Positions 8,431 through 21,569 of a stretch of 39,418 bases of DNA are shown here, piece by piece. The translations under genes were made by a program, and so were the position numbers. The notes beneath the pieces were generated by a model that was given only the letters and a program-made list of their open reading frames with translations, was not told the DNA's origin and made no database searches. Source of the DNA: Cytidiella melzeri (Eukaryota > Basidiomycota > Agaricomycetes > Polyporales > Irpicaceae); contig JABYQR010000400.1 in the NCBI GenBank assembly GCA_022592445.1, positions 1 to 39,418 of the forward strand, in the 5' to 3' direction. Every line of letters starts with the position of its first letter. Position 1 is the stretch's first letter.

Positions 8431-8865
8431 TTATACATTGAGAACCTCAAAAATCTCACCGGACCACCAACGTAGAATTTCTCCGGCCTCAAGGGCCCCT
8501 CTGTGCTCGGGGATTTTCCACAGATGTGCAACCAAATCCTTCATTAGGGCCAACTGATACATCCTAACAGGTCCTTGTATTTGACCCTCATAAACCCCTT
8601 TCATCAACCTTGAATATTCCTCGTTTGAAATCTTTGTTGCCTCCAAAGCCTTGCTTAAGGTGATCACAGACGCTTTTGCTTGTTTTATTTTGTCCTCTTT
8701 CGACTCTGCCAAAACCCTAATTTTGAGATGGTTGCGCATGTCTGTGACCAAGTTGGAGGAAGTTGTGTCATAATACTGGACCCCTGTACTGCCATATGGG
8801 ATAGCAGACACAGTCACTGCATAGGATGTGCTGGCAAACAAGACAAGCAAGTTCAGGAACTGCAT
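8431..8865 (-). CDS. small secreted protein, 144 aa, unknown function
   Basis: A single coding exon runs from the ATG at 8865 to the stop at 8431. Residues 1 to about 18 (MQFLNLLVLFASTSYAVTVS) form a clear signal peptide, so the product is probably secreted. The mature part has no cysteines, is rich in Lys/Glu and looks helical, ending in a Trp-containing segment (LRWWSGEIFEVLNV). I do not recognise a family. A longer in-frame ATG at 8985 exists, but it would read through two good donor/acceptor pairs. Splicing those out makes 8865 the first ATG after the TATA box at 9152-9160, which decides the start. It lies at the edge of a repeat island, a common setting for fast-evolving secreted proteins (inference). 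There is no family evidence, so the gene could be lineage-specific. Confidence 0.68.
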   Translation of the reverse strand: MQFLNLLVLFASTSYAVTVSAIPYGSTGVQYYDTTSSNLVTDMRNHLKIRVLAESKEDKIKQAKASVITLSKALEATKISNEEYSRLMKGVYEGQIQGPVRMYQLALMKDLVAHLWKIPEHRGALEAGEILRWWSGEIFEVLNV

Positions 8866-9130
8866 GATGATATAGGATGTTGAAGGGTTTGGAAAAAAAA
8901 AATGTAAGGCAGCTGCAAGAATATTTTCAGTACAATGATCCAATGCAAGTGCCCAGTGAACATCAATATACTTACCAGTTAGCACTGAAGCAACAACAGA
9001 GGTGTGTCAAAGTGTAAAGGGGTGAAGTAAGATTGCTAGCTGTCGGAACAAATTCAGTGATTCCAGTCAAGTGCAATGCAGCCAACAACTTGAATGTACT
9101 TACCGACCAGCGCGGAAGGTGTACTGAGGT
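8866..9130 (-). other. 5' leader of the secreted-protein gene with two introns
   Basis: Read on the minus strand, a first leader exon (about 9104-9130) ends at a gtaagt donor at 9103. The intron runs 9040-9103 (64 nt, acceptor gacag). Leader exon 2 is 8976-9039. The second intron runs 8913-8975 (63 nt, gtaagt to ttgcag). The last leader part is 8866-8912. No ATG occurs in the spliced leader. Two perfect gtaagt donors in a row, each with a correctly spaced acceptor, are unlikely by chance. Confidence 0.6.
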
Positions 9131-9151
9131 ACAAGAATGGTGGCAAGGGGC

Positions 9152-9160
9152 CTTATATAT
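9152..9160 (-). promoter_or_regulatory. TATA box of the secreted-protein gene
   Basis: On the minus strand the sequence reads atatataag, about 25-30 bp upstream of the expected start of the leader. It is the only strong TATA element between this gene and the VPS9 gene. Confidence 0.6.
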
Positions 9161-9164
9161 CTTT

Positions 9165-9679
9165 GGCACCACTACTGAAGCACACCTGTGCCCGTCAGGA
9201 TCTCTTGTCTGATATCTCTGTTTGTTTCACCACCTCCTTTGCAGTAGCATCAGACTTGTTGTTATGTTGTCTGCCCCAGTACCTCCAACCCCAAATCTGC
9301 CCCATCAGTTTGAGATTGTCTAGCTGCACCACAGCATGAGCAATTTATCGGGATTTGTCGCTTGCACCTGCATAAGTAACCACACACACAGCCTGATGTT
9401 GCATCACCCCTGTTGTTGCTCTCTGCCCGTATTTGCACTACCATCAGATGGCCGCTTGACCCTTCCGCAGCACTTACACTACCAGATAGCTCCTGAGTCC
9501 CATCATGCCACACAAATGAGGGACTTGTTTGCTTCTCCCCAAACGCAACTGAACATGCAGATCTTTACACAATCACGATCATGATGGCTCCAGCCGTAAC
9601 ACGCAAGTTTCACATCGACCGTCAGAACAACAGTCCACGTACAACGTAAACCGGGAAACCATGATCCACTTCACCAATC
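9165..9679. other. intergenic, no gene recognised
   Basis: This lies between the promoter of the secreted-protein gene and the 3' end of the Vps9 gene, so both genes point left. Only short ORFs without splice structure are present. It must hold the upstream promoter of the secreted gene and the terminator of the Vps9 gene, but no specific signal is clear. Confidence 0.5.
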
Positions 9680-12541
9680 CTAACTCTCCCCGCTCATCTC
9701 CAACAACGCTTCCACACTCTTCCCAACATCCCCTCCGTTTGCCTCCAACACCCACTCCACAACCTCCCTATCCATGCTCGGGAATATCTGCCTCAACGTA
9801 TCCCTCGCCGCTGCCGCCGCGTTCTCATGCACCCTATCGATCTCCTGCTGCATACCCGCGATATCCAGTTGCGGCGTCGGCGTTCGCGAAACGCCTGACA
9901 CTCCTACTCCTGCTCCTCCCCTCGACGTAGGCGAGCCCACACGAGGCGGAGCCAGCGACGCTTGGAATTCTCGTTCAGACTGCATAAGATTCTGGACGTT
10001 GCGCGGGTGGGCGACGGGTTGAGATGGGCCAATCGCGAGAGAGTTATTCGTGTATGGGCCTGCAGGGGGGGTTTGCTGATGCGCAGCAGTGTCATCTTCT
10101 GGCCAGTCGGACGCGGGGAGTCCTGCAATTGTGTTGGGTGACGGGACTCTGCGTACGCGAGGTTGATACGGCTGCTGCTGTTGAGACTGCTGTTGTTGTA
10201 CAAAGAAAGATGTCGACGACGAGTCCGCTGTCCCAGGCGTTTGTGCTCCGTACACGCGCTGCACATCCTTGCCACCGACATCGAAGGGAGAGAGGGCTGT
10301 GAAAGACTCTTCCGCACCTTCAAGCACCTCGTTGAAGATCCGTCCTATCGCAGCGAGTGGTTTCGAGATTGTATCACCCGTTTTCTGAATGAGGCGTTTG
10401 GCGTCTTCACTCAACTGTGCGGGTGTGGGAAGGGCAAGCGGCTCAGCAGACTCTTCACCTGTATGAGACGAAGGTTGCGGGAGAGACGTCGATGATAATG
10501 ATGACTGAGCCGGCGCGTAAGGGTCTGGTGTGTGTGTTCCGGTACTTGGGAGGCTCTGAATAGAGTCTTCGACATTTCTGCAGGTTACGATATCAGTAGG
10601 GGTACGGAGATACGAAGATAAGCAATACTGTACCTCTCGAATTCTTCTTGAGTTATGTTTGATAATGACGTATGATCCATTGTCTCGATGAACGAGATGG
10701 CACCCGTCTGAAAAGTTTCACGCCATTGCCAGGTTCAGCTTCTCAACAAGTGGAATATGGCATAAACGTACCAAGCTCGACAGATAATAGCCCGCCTCGC
10801 TCTGTAGCTTTACTGGATTTCTAAACTTGTTGATAAACCTTTCCGCCACCATAGCATGCATCAGTCATGGCGTCCCCAGATCGCTTGACACACAAACACA
10901 GGAATTACTGTAACAAACTCACTCAACGTTGGACACTAGGTGCTCCGGATTTGCCTTCAACACGACAAAAATTAATATTGGTATGAAGCTATCTGCGCCT
11001 TCTTCCTTGCGCAGATGTCGTATCAAGCCTGTATAAACCGAAAGAGTACGCAGATTAATCGTGAATGTTTGTGCAGTCAAAATACAGAATGGCGGACCGA
11101 ATATGACCTTGCAACTATTCAGTATGCATATGAGCTTATCCCGCGGCGCTTTGTAATGATTGACCTTGAGCAGTTCTGTACATGTGTGCATGAGTTGTGT
11201 CAACTAGCAAGGATGCCCTTGGATACACGGACGGACCTTGCTGAGCAAACATTAGAAAGCCTTCACGGCCATGCCCGTCTGGGATATCCAAATGATGAGG
11301 TTCGACCCACTTGAACAGCGCGATCCTTTGCTCGAGTACACGATCTCGTTCCAGGTCGTCAGTTGTGATCGGCCTAGGCGGGACCATTCGAGCGACTTGC
11401 GGGGTGAACGTACTGCGTGGAAGAACACCGTATGCTTGATTAAAGAAGAAGAACCCAAGACAAGGTGTTCAAACGAGAGAGGCTACTCACTAGTCATACA
11501 GACGGTTCATGACAAGCTTCTCCATCCCTTCCATCGCGTTCTCGAACTCAGGGTCAGACACATTCCTCCAGACATCGCATTCGCGCATCTTCACAGATAT
11601 GAACTAGTTGTGGTATTTGAACATGTGAAGCGGATTGAAGGGAGCTTATGTAGCATACATTGAGGAAATCGTTGATGAGCTTTATTTGGTCGCCCACGGT
11701 GAACGTACGTTTCGCAAAATTGCTCAGGAATCTGTTATGTTGCGGATATCAAGCGCAATCTAGCGAGAAAGTGGTAGACATACGAACGAAGGTATTTCCC
11801 CACTGGTTCCGCGCTTTTCATCTTCATTTGGTCCAAGAACCTCTGAAAGTCAAATTGCAGCGGATCGCCATCTCCACTCCTCGACCGACTTATTGGCGTA
11901 CATCGTCCGCTGCCCGAACTCTCAGGTATGCTAGGAGGAGGCGTCCGAGGAAGCTGCTGCTGCGATGCGAACGATGACAGAGTGGTAGGAGAAGGAACAG
12001 CAGATGCACTGTCCAGGGACCGCGGTCTGTTTCGCGAGCCGGTGAGCGGTAGCGCAAAAGTCCTTGCTAAAGCTGCTAGTGATGGAAACGATGATATCGG
12101 AGAAGCAGAGCGTGGTGGGTCCTGTGCTATGCCATTCTTCGTAGGTACCGGGGGCGAGGGCTTGCTCTCCTCCTCTGACGGCGGCGGGGGCGGATGTGAT
12201 TCAGAGGTCTCCCATGCCTCCTTCGCAGCCTGCTCCTCCTGGCTAACCAGCGGGTCAAATTCTTCTAATATATCCTGCTTCACTGGATCTGCCTCTGCAC
12301 GTGGCTCAGGTGTTGCTCCAAAGCCTGGTACAGTAGACGGATTGAAAGCAGGGAAATCAGGGACTTGCAAAACGCAATTTGGGTGAATATCACTGGTTGA
12401 AGGCTGTGGACTGGTGCAGGACTGTTCCTGCCATGGGTTCGGCACTGTCTCCTGTATTGGAACAGGTTCAGATATGTGAAGGTTGGACAGGGACTCAAGC
12501 TCGTCGATGGTGGATTGCTGCGACGGAGCTTCTGTTGACAT
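9680..12541 (-). CDS. VPS9: Vps9-type Rab5 GEF with C-terminal CUE domain
   Basis: Guanine-nucleotide exchange factor for Rab5/Vps21 GTPases on endosomes. Nine exons: 11784-12541, 11659-11731, 11491-11603, 11237-11412, 11098-11175, 10923-11028, 10772-10838, 10634-10707 and 9680-10577. They give 780 aa with all phases consistent. Residues 1 to about 225 are a Pro/Ser-rich disordered region. The helical bundle plus VPS9 domain spans about 226-480 (FDFQRFLDQMKM, DDLERDRVLEQRIALF, NHYKAPRDKLICILN, ADSFIPILIFVVLKANPEHL, SEAGYYLSSL). The family's catalytic Asp (GADSF) and Tyr (AGYY) are present. The last ~45 residues form a CUE ubiquitin-binding domain with an IFP motif and a terminal LL, matching yeast Vps9. 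The start is the first ATG of the frame (12541). The upstream region is shared with the divergent BTB gene. Linker length between VPS9 and CUE (about 255 aa) is long. Confidence 0.92.
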
Positions 12542-12963
12542 TAATATTACCTGTGTTTTGAGTATAGCGGCTCTTGCACCGTTTGCAGACGTCAAGTCGA
12601 GATGGACGAAGGTAGAGGTAGTTGACGATGACCGTGATTAGGCGCGTCAAGTGGCACCTGCTCATGCATTGCGCGAGCCTGTCCTCAATCTCTTCCGCCA
12701 TCTCACCCTGCACAGTCGAGGCTCAAGGCGCACGCGGGCAAACCAGTCTCAAGATTAGTATGCGTGTTCCAACGCTCGTTGCGGGCAATGGTCACTCGAG
12801 CTCCTCTCGCTGAAATTCCTATTCCAAGGAGGACGTTAAGAGGATAGGTCCGAGCTGCATTCTCTGCCAAGAATCGATCTGTCTCCGTAGTCGTTCATCC
12901 AGAGCACCTCTCAGGGCTTGACAAAGGGGAGCACAAAGGCCCCTGTCGCCCCTTACGACCTTG

Positions 12964-12970
12964 CATAAAA
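12964..12970 (+). promoter_or_regulatory. TATA box of the BTB gene
   Basis: cataaaa lies 38 bases before the ATG at 13002 and 83 before the ATG at 13047. The ~460-bp interval 12542-13001 is a divergent promoter shared with the Vps9 gene and carries no recognisable gene. Confidence 0.5.
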
Positions 12971-13046
12971 GGAGAGGTCGACTTCCGTTCTCGATGCTTC
13001 AATGGCTTGCTTCTCTCGCTCCCACTCTTCACGAACAGACCGCACT

Positions 13047-14003
13047 ATGAACTCTACAACACCCCTCTCCAACTTGAATATGCCCGGTGGGGACATCGTA
13101 CTCATCTCCTCAGACCAGGTCCGGTTTACGGTTCACAAAGGCATCCTCTCCAATGCCTCCCCTGTATTCGAGGGAATGCTCTCTCTGCCTTCGACCGGCG
13201 CAGACCATGAAGATACGGAACTACCGGTCGTAGCAGTCACTGAAACAAGCACTGTCCTCCATCAACTCGTCTCGTTCTGCTACCCTTCGCTCAACGGCAC
13301 GGTCTCCGACGTCGACATGCTCCGCCTCCTGATCGCCGCTGCAGACAAATACGAGATGAAAGGCGTCACCTCGCAGCTGGCACAAATCATCCGTTGGCAG
13401 TTCGTAGAGACAGAACCGTATGCGTCGTACGCAATCGCGTGTAGATACGGTTTTTGGGACGTGGCAACGCTCGCAGGCAAGCAGACCTTGGCGCACCTCG
13501 CACCTGGACCGTCGCTACCAGAGTACGACGTGCTCCCAGCAGCGATGTACCACAAACTCGTCATATACCGCAAGAAATGCGTCGACCTCATCAGTCCTTT
13601 GCTTGACGACTGGAGGTTCGCTGTCTGGGGAACGAATGATAATGTATACTGGACGGGTCAGAGTAGCGATTGTGCAGTTCGACGATTCAAACAACTAGAC
13701 AGAAATGTTTCGGCGGACTGGTTCCAGTACCATCTATCGACGACGAAGACTGCTTATCTGGAGAGACCAAGAAGCGCGACTGTGCTATCGGCGACGCTCA
13801 CGCAAGAGATTGCTCAGTTCCGTTGTCTGTCGACAAAGCCCTCCTGTTCCTGCCATCCCGCACGCTCGGTGGAGTTCAACCAACGCCTTGCAGCGGTATT
13901 GGACCAGCAAATTGCCGAGGTGTGTTCAAAGCCTTCCTTGGTTGAGCGTAACGGTATGAGACTGACACACAACAATGTCTAGATACCCTTTGATTTTGAA
14001 TGA
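13047..14003 (+). CDS. BTB/POZ domain protein, 297 aa
   Basis: Fungal BTB/POZ protein. The domain normally mediates dimerisation and, in many proteins, cullin-3 binding. Exons are 13047-13919 and 13983-14003, split by a 63-nt intron. The final exon encodes only IPFDFE and a stop, and the paralog at 20638-21569 has the same intron at the same place, also 63 nt long. The BTB fold covers about residues 10-125 (GGDIVLISSDQVRFTVHK, then SPVFEGMLSLP, then LLIAADKY-like). A conserved C-terminal half of unknown role follows (TLAGKQTLAH, PEYDVLPAA). The start at 13047 aligns with the paralog's ATG. An in-frame ATG at 13002, nearer the TATA box, would add 15 residues. The partner is unknown. This class is strongly expanded in Agaricomycetes. 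Confidence 0.88.
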
Positions 14004-14196
14004 GGGTTCTGAAGCGCCGTGTGTGGTACATACGACATTCAGCGTAATTATAGCTCGGTGGATTCGTGATTTTCCCGCCGCGGACATTTTCATGAATTAC
14101 ATAGTCTAGGCAATGCAATTCAAGACAGCTGTTTCACATTCACATTCGTCCAGTGTTGTATTGTACATGTCTCATTACGCTCCTCACTTTCTATTC

Positions 14197-16129
<1,933 letters not shown>

Positions 16130-16184
16130 GGTGGTGGTGAGGGTATGAAAGAGAGAGTGGTCTGGTCTGGAAATCCACCTTGGC

Positions 16185-16192
16185 TTTAAATA
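16185..16192 (-). promoter_or_regulatory. TATA box of the phosphoglucomutase gene
   Basis: On the minus strand it reads tatttaaa, 56 bases upstream of the ATG at 16129. A pyrimidine-rich tract (ccactctctctttcat) lies between box and start, typical of highly expressed fungal genes. Confidence 0.6.
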
Positions 16193-16711
16193 CCATCGGC
16201 AGTGATCTGGATAAGACGATGATCATGACGCATATATCCGGACATTGTCACCATCGACGGCCGTCCTCTCTGCTGCAGAACGTGCTTGGGATCGACGACG
16301 ACGAGCACAGACTTGGACGAACGTTGGACGGCGAGCGACGATGTGCCATACCCAGCAGTGTTCGTCAGTCCCGATATCGACTCCCGAGAAACTACCGACG
16401 CAGGCGCAAGAACATCAGTAATACTTGAGTAAAGAATGACACAAAGTGCAGAACCAAATGCAGGAAGCTATGAAAAAGGCACTGCTCGAACATACATGTA
16501 GCCTCAGGGTCCAATTACAGTGCTACAAGGACGTGAAGGAGGATGGAGGCAGTGAGACCGACCGGTGCAAGGCGCATCAGAGATCTTATGTAGATCTCTA
16601 TCCGGTGCAGCAAGCGTCCCACTGACCACGACCTGCCACTCAAGCATCGCCCTTGTCGTGGGTACATAACCTCTGCCAGCCATGGCGTGTGCGAGCTTCA
16701 CATAACTACCA
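16193..16711. other. divergent intergenic region, no gene
   Basis: It separates the divergent phosphoglucomutase (-) and F-box (+) genes and must carry both upstream promoters. Short ORFs on both strands lack splice structure. No strong TATA box is seen for the F-box gene. Confidence 0.5.
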
Positions 16712-18755
16712 ATGGGCAACTTGTACACCTCGCGCATCTTCCGCCATTTTCTCCCTCAAAGACTAATCCGCAAACCACGCTCAGCCACCAAGGACAACAA
16801 TGCAGACGGTGGCAAGCTGCGTCGCGAGAAACCTCCCACTGAAACCTCTGCTGCTCCAAGCACCCAGCACAAGATACAGCTTGATTTGCCCGTCGAACTC
16901 CTCCTACATGTTTTCATGCATCTACCCGCATTTGACCTACTCCGTTGTCGTTCTGTGAGTAAACCATGTTGATTCTATGCGCCCATACTCTGACAAAGGA
17001 CGCCCAGGTTTGTAAACATTTCAAGACAATTATTGACGAATCGCCTGAAACGCAATACATGACCGAATTGCACGCCGCCGGCTACCAGAACAACGAGTTA
17101 TGCACCGACATGGGGACTGCAGCTCGTTTGGATGCCCTTAAGAAAGAGGTTCGCTTTTGGAGGAACCCAACGGGCTCGTGGAATCGCACATCCTTTCCAT
17201 GGTCTGTGACATACGAGGACCTGTGCTGTACCAGCTGGCATGACAACTTCTGGGCGCGGTCCAAGAAGCTCGCCGGCGTTGTCGAAGGCAAGTGGAACGC
17301 GGTTCAATGTGTCCTCTTACAGCGGGCGGTGAGCGGCCCTCCGGTCGCTGAAAGCTGGCAGTTGACCTTCCCGTTTTCCTTCATCTCCATCACCGCGCAC
17401 CCGCCAGAGTCAACGCTGGTGCTCTTGGACGTGGAAGTGAGCCATACACCACGCCACGAACACTACGTGTGCGTGTCTTGCCTTGTAGCGTACTCAGGTG
17501 GACATCTGCTAATAGTTCACAGTCTTTGGAAAGTATCAGCCCTTGATGGAACGGTGCTCTCGAAGATGACTGTGCCTGTTAATAGCGACATGGATATCAA
17601 CTGGGGAGAGCCCGAGTTTAGCGCAAAGGGAGACGTTGTCAGCATCATCAGACAAGCACGCCCAGAGGCCTTCAGCTTCTTAACATTTATCGACATAACT
17701 CTGATTGACGTCTCAGACTCTAGCATCATCGCTGTGAGTTCTCTGGAGTTTGCTGCTTTCCGCTCACTGACAAGCGTTTTCAGTCAAAAACCACTGCAGT
17801 ACACAAGTCCACCGTGATAGCTCCTCAGCACGTTGACAACAAATGCATACTTCTGCACATCATGAATGGCGGAGAGTACTGTACAGAGGTATGGGCGGTC
17901 GTCCCCATAACGAACGGCCAAGAGTTGTGCCACATCGCCACGTTCGGCTTCCCGACCGTCCACCCCAGCCTCGTCGCACCCCTGAACGGCTCTATCGCTG
18001 GCTCATCAGGCGGGGGACTCATGACGGGCAACGTCCCCGCAGTTCCGTGCGTCCGCTCGACCACGAACCCTCTCGTCTTCCTTTTGCGCTACTACAACGG
18101 TCTGAGAAACCCTACTGCGCCGCCCACGCGCGTCATCCACATATTCCCACTTTCTGTAATCACCTCTGTCGTGGACGCGTACACGAATACGCAAACGCCC
18201 AGGGAGATGCCTAGGTTCAGACCCTGGAAAGAGTGGGGTCCGCGGAACAGCCGGTGTTTTGTCGACAACACGACTGTCATCACTGGGAGTTACGGTTCGC
18301 AGATGGTGCTGTCGAACTACTCCCTGCTGGATTTCAACCCCCGCGATATCGCTCGTGATCTTCATTATTTAGAGAAGAGCTCCCCGAGCGCGAGTTCCAT
18401 GTCGCGCAGTTCTGCGGTGGGACGGAGGATACGCTCGCTTGGACGTCGTGGCTCTGATGATGGGGATGTTGAGATGCCAGACGGCGGTGTTATCGTTAGG
18501 CGGCCGACTGTGTATCGTAAAGGCAAGCTGTTCATGGAGGACGTGATCACCTCGCTGCCGTACCGTGAAAGCAAGCTAAATTGGACGGGGCCAAGGCCTG
18601 TACTCATTTTCGGGGGCGAAGTGTGGGTGATTTGTACTTTTGAGGTATGTTTGGATCGAGTTTATTTGCGACCGCGCCATTACTCACGGAGCCGCGGAGT
18701 CTAGAACGAAAGCGACGGAACGATTTCTCACAAATGTTACACGCTCTCCCAATAG
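16712..18755 (+). CDS. F-box protein, 626 aa
   Basis: Probable substrate receptor of an SCF ubiquitin ligase. Exons are 16712-16954, 17008-17733, 17784-18644 and 18705-18755. The F-box covers about residues 55-100 (IQLDLPVELLLHVFMHLPAF, then LLRCRSVCKHF) and is split by the first intron after RCRS. The remaining ~500 residues have no motif I can name. The recurring beta-rich, Gly/Trp-containing stretches fit a propeller-like partner domain, as in many Agaricomycete F-box proteins (inference). The last exon (NESDGTISHKCYTLSQ) depends on a ctag acceptor at 18701-18704. Reading through the donor at 18645 instead gives a shorter, less plausible tail. A gtgagc at 17437 resembles a donor, but no acceptor nearby keeps the frame, so I left it coding. 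Confidence 0.82.
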
Positions 18756-18870
18756 CGTGAAAGAATTCGTGAACCGAGTATGGCTGTATGAGTATATCAA
18801 AGTGGACGTGGTAATAACTGTCACATAAACTCAGTCATTTTTGCTCTAATATATCAACTTTCATCATAAC

Positions 18871-19983
18871 TCATGCCGCAGAACTAAGAGCCTGCTCCCA
18901 CACAAAGCTCGCCATCTGCTTCACCATCTCCGGCGTACACTCGTGCCCAACACCAGGAGCAATCACCACCTCCTTCTTTCCACGCGGACCCACATTAAGG
19001 CCCGTCACAAACTGTTCAGAGTATGAGAACGGCACGAGTGGGTCTTCTGCACCGGAAAGCACAAGAATCTTCTTGCCCCAAAACGGGTTGGACTCGTCGG
19101 AGGCGGTGTATGGTGCTTGTGCTGGGTCGTTGCGTTTGATATATAGGCGGAGGCTATCGGGAAAGTGGGGAGGGGCGAGCTCGATGTTGGAGTATTTGGC
19201 GCGGCGGGTGATGAGTTTCATGTAGTCTGGGCAGGCGATGATGGGTACTGCGAGGCTAAGCCGAGAGTCTGAGGAATGGGATTCGGTTAGCGAGAAGTTG
19301 TGTGAATGGGAAGAGGGAATTTACCGTGGGTCAGAGCGATCCAGGTTGCATGGCCGCCGAGACTTTTGCCCGCGATGAGCCACTGGTTTATGGTTCTTTC
19401 GCCGCTGGGGAAGAGGTATGACGGGAGGAAGTCGATGAGATAGGAAACGTCTAGTGCTGTTCCGGCTAAGTTCATGGGTTATCAGCGTTGTGTGCGTATG
19501 AGCCGTATTGTGATACACATACTTTGGATGGCATACATGTCAAGCCTGCCCTTGAATCTCAGCAAACGTTGTTTTGACTTTTGAATGTTTCACTCACGCG
19601 TGTCTGGGATTGTTCCCCTTCTTCCAAGCACCATTAGACTGAGGGTCGACCAGTCTCTCACCATGGTTTCGTTGATCCTACAATGATTTCTCTGAGTTAT
19701 GACTTTTTTCACCATAATTACCAGATAGACGTACAAACGTGACGATGATGAGGTCCAAAGTGTCCTTCTCATGCTTGCGCTTGTGCTCTACCTGCTTCAA
19801 AGTATCTTCGGCGATCCAGCCGATGGACTTTGCTGAACCGTTTCGTCCGTGGAGGAAGAACATGACAGCCACAGGGCCAGACCTCTCTGACCACGCTCGT
19901 CCTGAGTACACCGTGACAGGCAGACCGGCTACGACGAGGCTCTTTTTTGATACTGACATTGCCGTTGGGAGGTGCATTGACAT
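18871..19983 (-). CDS. alpha/beta hydrolase, 296 aa
   Basis: Serine hydrolase of the alpha/beta-hydrolase fold, substrate unknown. Exons are 19735-19983, 19598-19677, 19523-19545 (23 nt), 19325-19465 and 18871-19268, with introns of 52-57 nt and consistent phases. The oxyanion region is FFLHGRNG. The nucleophile elbow is GKSLGG (Ser within G-x-S-x-G). The acid is the Asp of SGAEDPLVPF and the base is the His of GVGHECTP near the C-terminus, so the triad is complete. DQRNHGERLVDPQ is typical of a fungal/bacterial esterase-peptidase-like subgroup. There is no signal peptide, so it is probably cytosolic. The ATG at 19983 lies 60 bases below a TATA box. A second in-frame ATG two codons on and one at residue 9 are alternatives. 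Confidence 0.88.
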
Positions 19984-20042
19984 GAGGAGTCGTGGCACAG
20001 AAAGAGGATATAGAGATAGTTAGGTGCGGCGTTGCAGGTTTG

Positions 20043-20050
20043 TTATATAT
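20043..20050 (-). promoter_or_regulatory. TATA box of the alpha/beta hydrolase gene
   Basis: On the minus strand it reads atatataa, 60 bases upstream of the ATG at 19983. Confidence 0.55.
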
Positions 20051-20637
20051 CGAAATCACACGAACGTACTGCTGTATCTGGTTTACCCGTTCATAGTGAG
20101 TAGCACCCGCGCTGGCTGGCTCGATGTAGCCATCCGCCAGAAGTATTGCGGGTGCTGATTATGGTGCATGCTGCGTCATATTGCACTTTCATAGACCATT
20201 GCTACCGGGGAGAATATCCTTTCGCCAATTGGCACAAGTCGCAAGGAAGAGAGCGCCGCAACAGTGGTCTGAATTCAAGTTGCACTGGCAGATCGGCGGG
20301 ATTGATGCGCCGAACGTCGTCGATAATCTCCGACTTGGAGGATCCGTGTATATAGATAATTGCAAACAGCTTTGGGACTATAACTTTACACCGCACATGT
20401 TATTCTACTGTATGCTATGTTACTGACAGACATTGTTTCGTTGTACAAGCACATCAGCATACTATTCACGTCCTAAGCGAACTTTCGAGGCGTTATAACA
20501 CAATACATAGTACGAACATCTTGACTTTTACCGCCAACAATCGAGTACCCATCAATGCTCTGGATGCTGGAAAAGTCACTACCACACCAGACGTTATAGT
20601 GAATGTCCGTTTGTACAGCATACCGGCCACAGACATC
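20051..20637. other. intergenic, no gene recognised
   Basis: This lies between the start of the hydrolase gene and the end of the BTB pseudogene, both on the minus strand. A plus-strand ORF at 20181-20426 is open, but it has no family motif, start context or splice sites and is not supported. Confidence 0.45.
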
Positions 20638-21569
20638 TTACGGGAGAACAAAGGGTATCTAGACATCGTTTTCGTGTCAGTCTCATACGATCCAGCCAAG
20701 CGAGAATTTCCATGAACACACCTCAGCAAGTTTACGGTCCAACGCCTCTGCAAGCCGCTCATTGAAAACTGCCAAGCGTGCGGGACGGCAATCACATTGA
20801 GGAGTTGGGCAACGGTAGCTGGGAATTCCTTGCATGAGCTTGTCCGATAATACAGTCGCGCTTCTTGGTCTCTCCATAAAAGCTGCCTTTGTCCTCGACA
20901 AATGATACATAAACCACTGCGCTCCTGGTTGGAAATCCTCTGAACAAGAAGTACCATAACCCGCCCAAAAGAAATCATGCGGCTGTCCCCAGACATGGTA
21001 ACGACAATTTTCTAGCAACGCATCAATGATGTCGGCGCATTTCTTGCGGTAGTCGACAAGCTTGTGGTGTACCGCTGCCGGTAGTACGTCGTACTCTGGC
21101 AGCGACGGTCCAGGGGCAGGGTGCGCCAAGGTTTGCTTTCCGGCGAGCGTTGCCACGTCCCAAAGACCGTGTTTGCACGCGATTGCATATGCAAAGTACG
21201 GATATGTCTCCAAGAACTGCCAGCGGAGCATGTATGCCAGCTGCGAGGTGACGCCTTTCATCTCGTATTTGTCTGCGGCGGTGAACAGGAGGCGAAGCGT
21301 ATCGAGGTCGGAGACCGTGCCATTAAGGGAAGGTAGATGAACGAGACGAGTTGCTGGAGGACAGTGCTTGGTTCGGTGACTGCTACGACCGGTAGTCCCG
21401 TATCTTTAGGGTCTGCGCCGGTCGAAGGCAGAGAGAGCATTCCCTCGAATACAGGGGAGGCATTGGAGAGGATGACTTTGTGGACGGTAAACCGGACTTG
21501 GTCTGAGGAGATGAGCACGATATCCCCGCCAGACATATTGAAGTTAGCAAGAGGTTTTTCGGATTCCAT
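20638..21569 (-). pseudogene. BTB/POZ paralog with a frameshift
   Basis: Close inverted paralog of the BTB gene at 13047-14003. It has the same start (MESEKPLANFNM versus MNSTTPLSNLNM) and long near-identical stretches such as WDVATLAGKQTLAH and GPSLPEYDVLPAA. It also has the same last intron (20659-20721, 63 nt) followed by a six-residue final exon (IPFVLP). One base is missing near 21326-21335: the intact gene has taccctt where this copy has tacctt. The frame therefore shifts inside the BTB domain, about 78 codons in, and the first frame ends soon after. Everything downstream is otherwise open, so the break is recent, a sequencing error, or a polymorphism. If repaired, it would be a normal BTB protein. 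Confidence 0.85.

Noticed and set aside
8866..8985. Longer N-terminus of the secreted protein from an ATG at 8985
   Set aside because: It would read through the gtaagt…ttgcag intron and place 40 unrelated residues before a perfect signal peptide.
10556..10577. Later acceptor (…tattcag at 10556) for the last exon of the Vps9 gene
   Set aside because: It gives the wrong phase for the downstream frame. The acceptor ending at 10578 joins correctly.
11928..12386. 152-codon plus-strand ORF rich in Gly/Ser
   Set aside because: Antisense shadow of the Pro/Ser-rich first exon of the Vps9 gene.
17437..17515. Extra intron in the F-box gene starting at gtgagc (17437)
   Set aside because: Every nearby acceptor shifts the frame and meets a stop within a few codons, whereas reading straight through keeps the frame open to the next good intron.
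20181..20426. 81-codon plus-strand ORF between hydrolase and BTB pseudogene
   Set aside because: No homology, no splice structure and no promoter context; length is within chance expectation.
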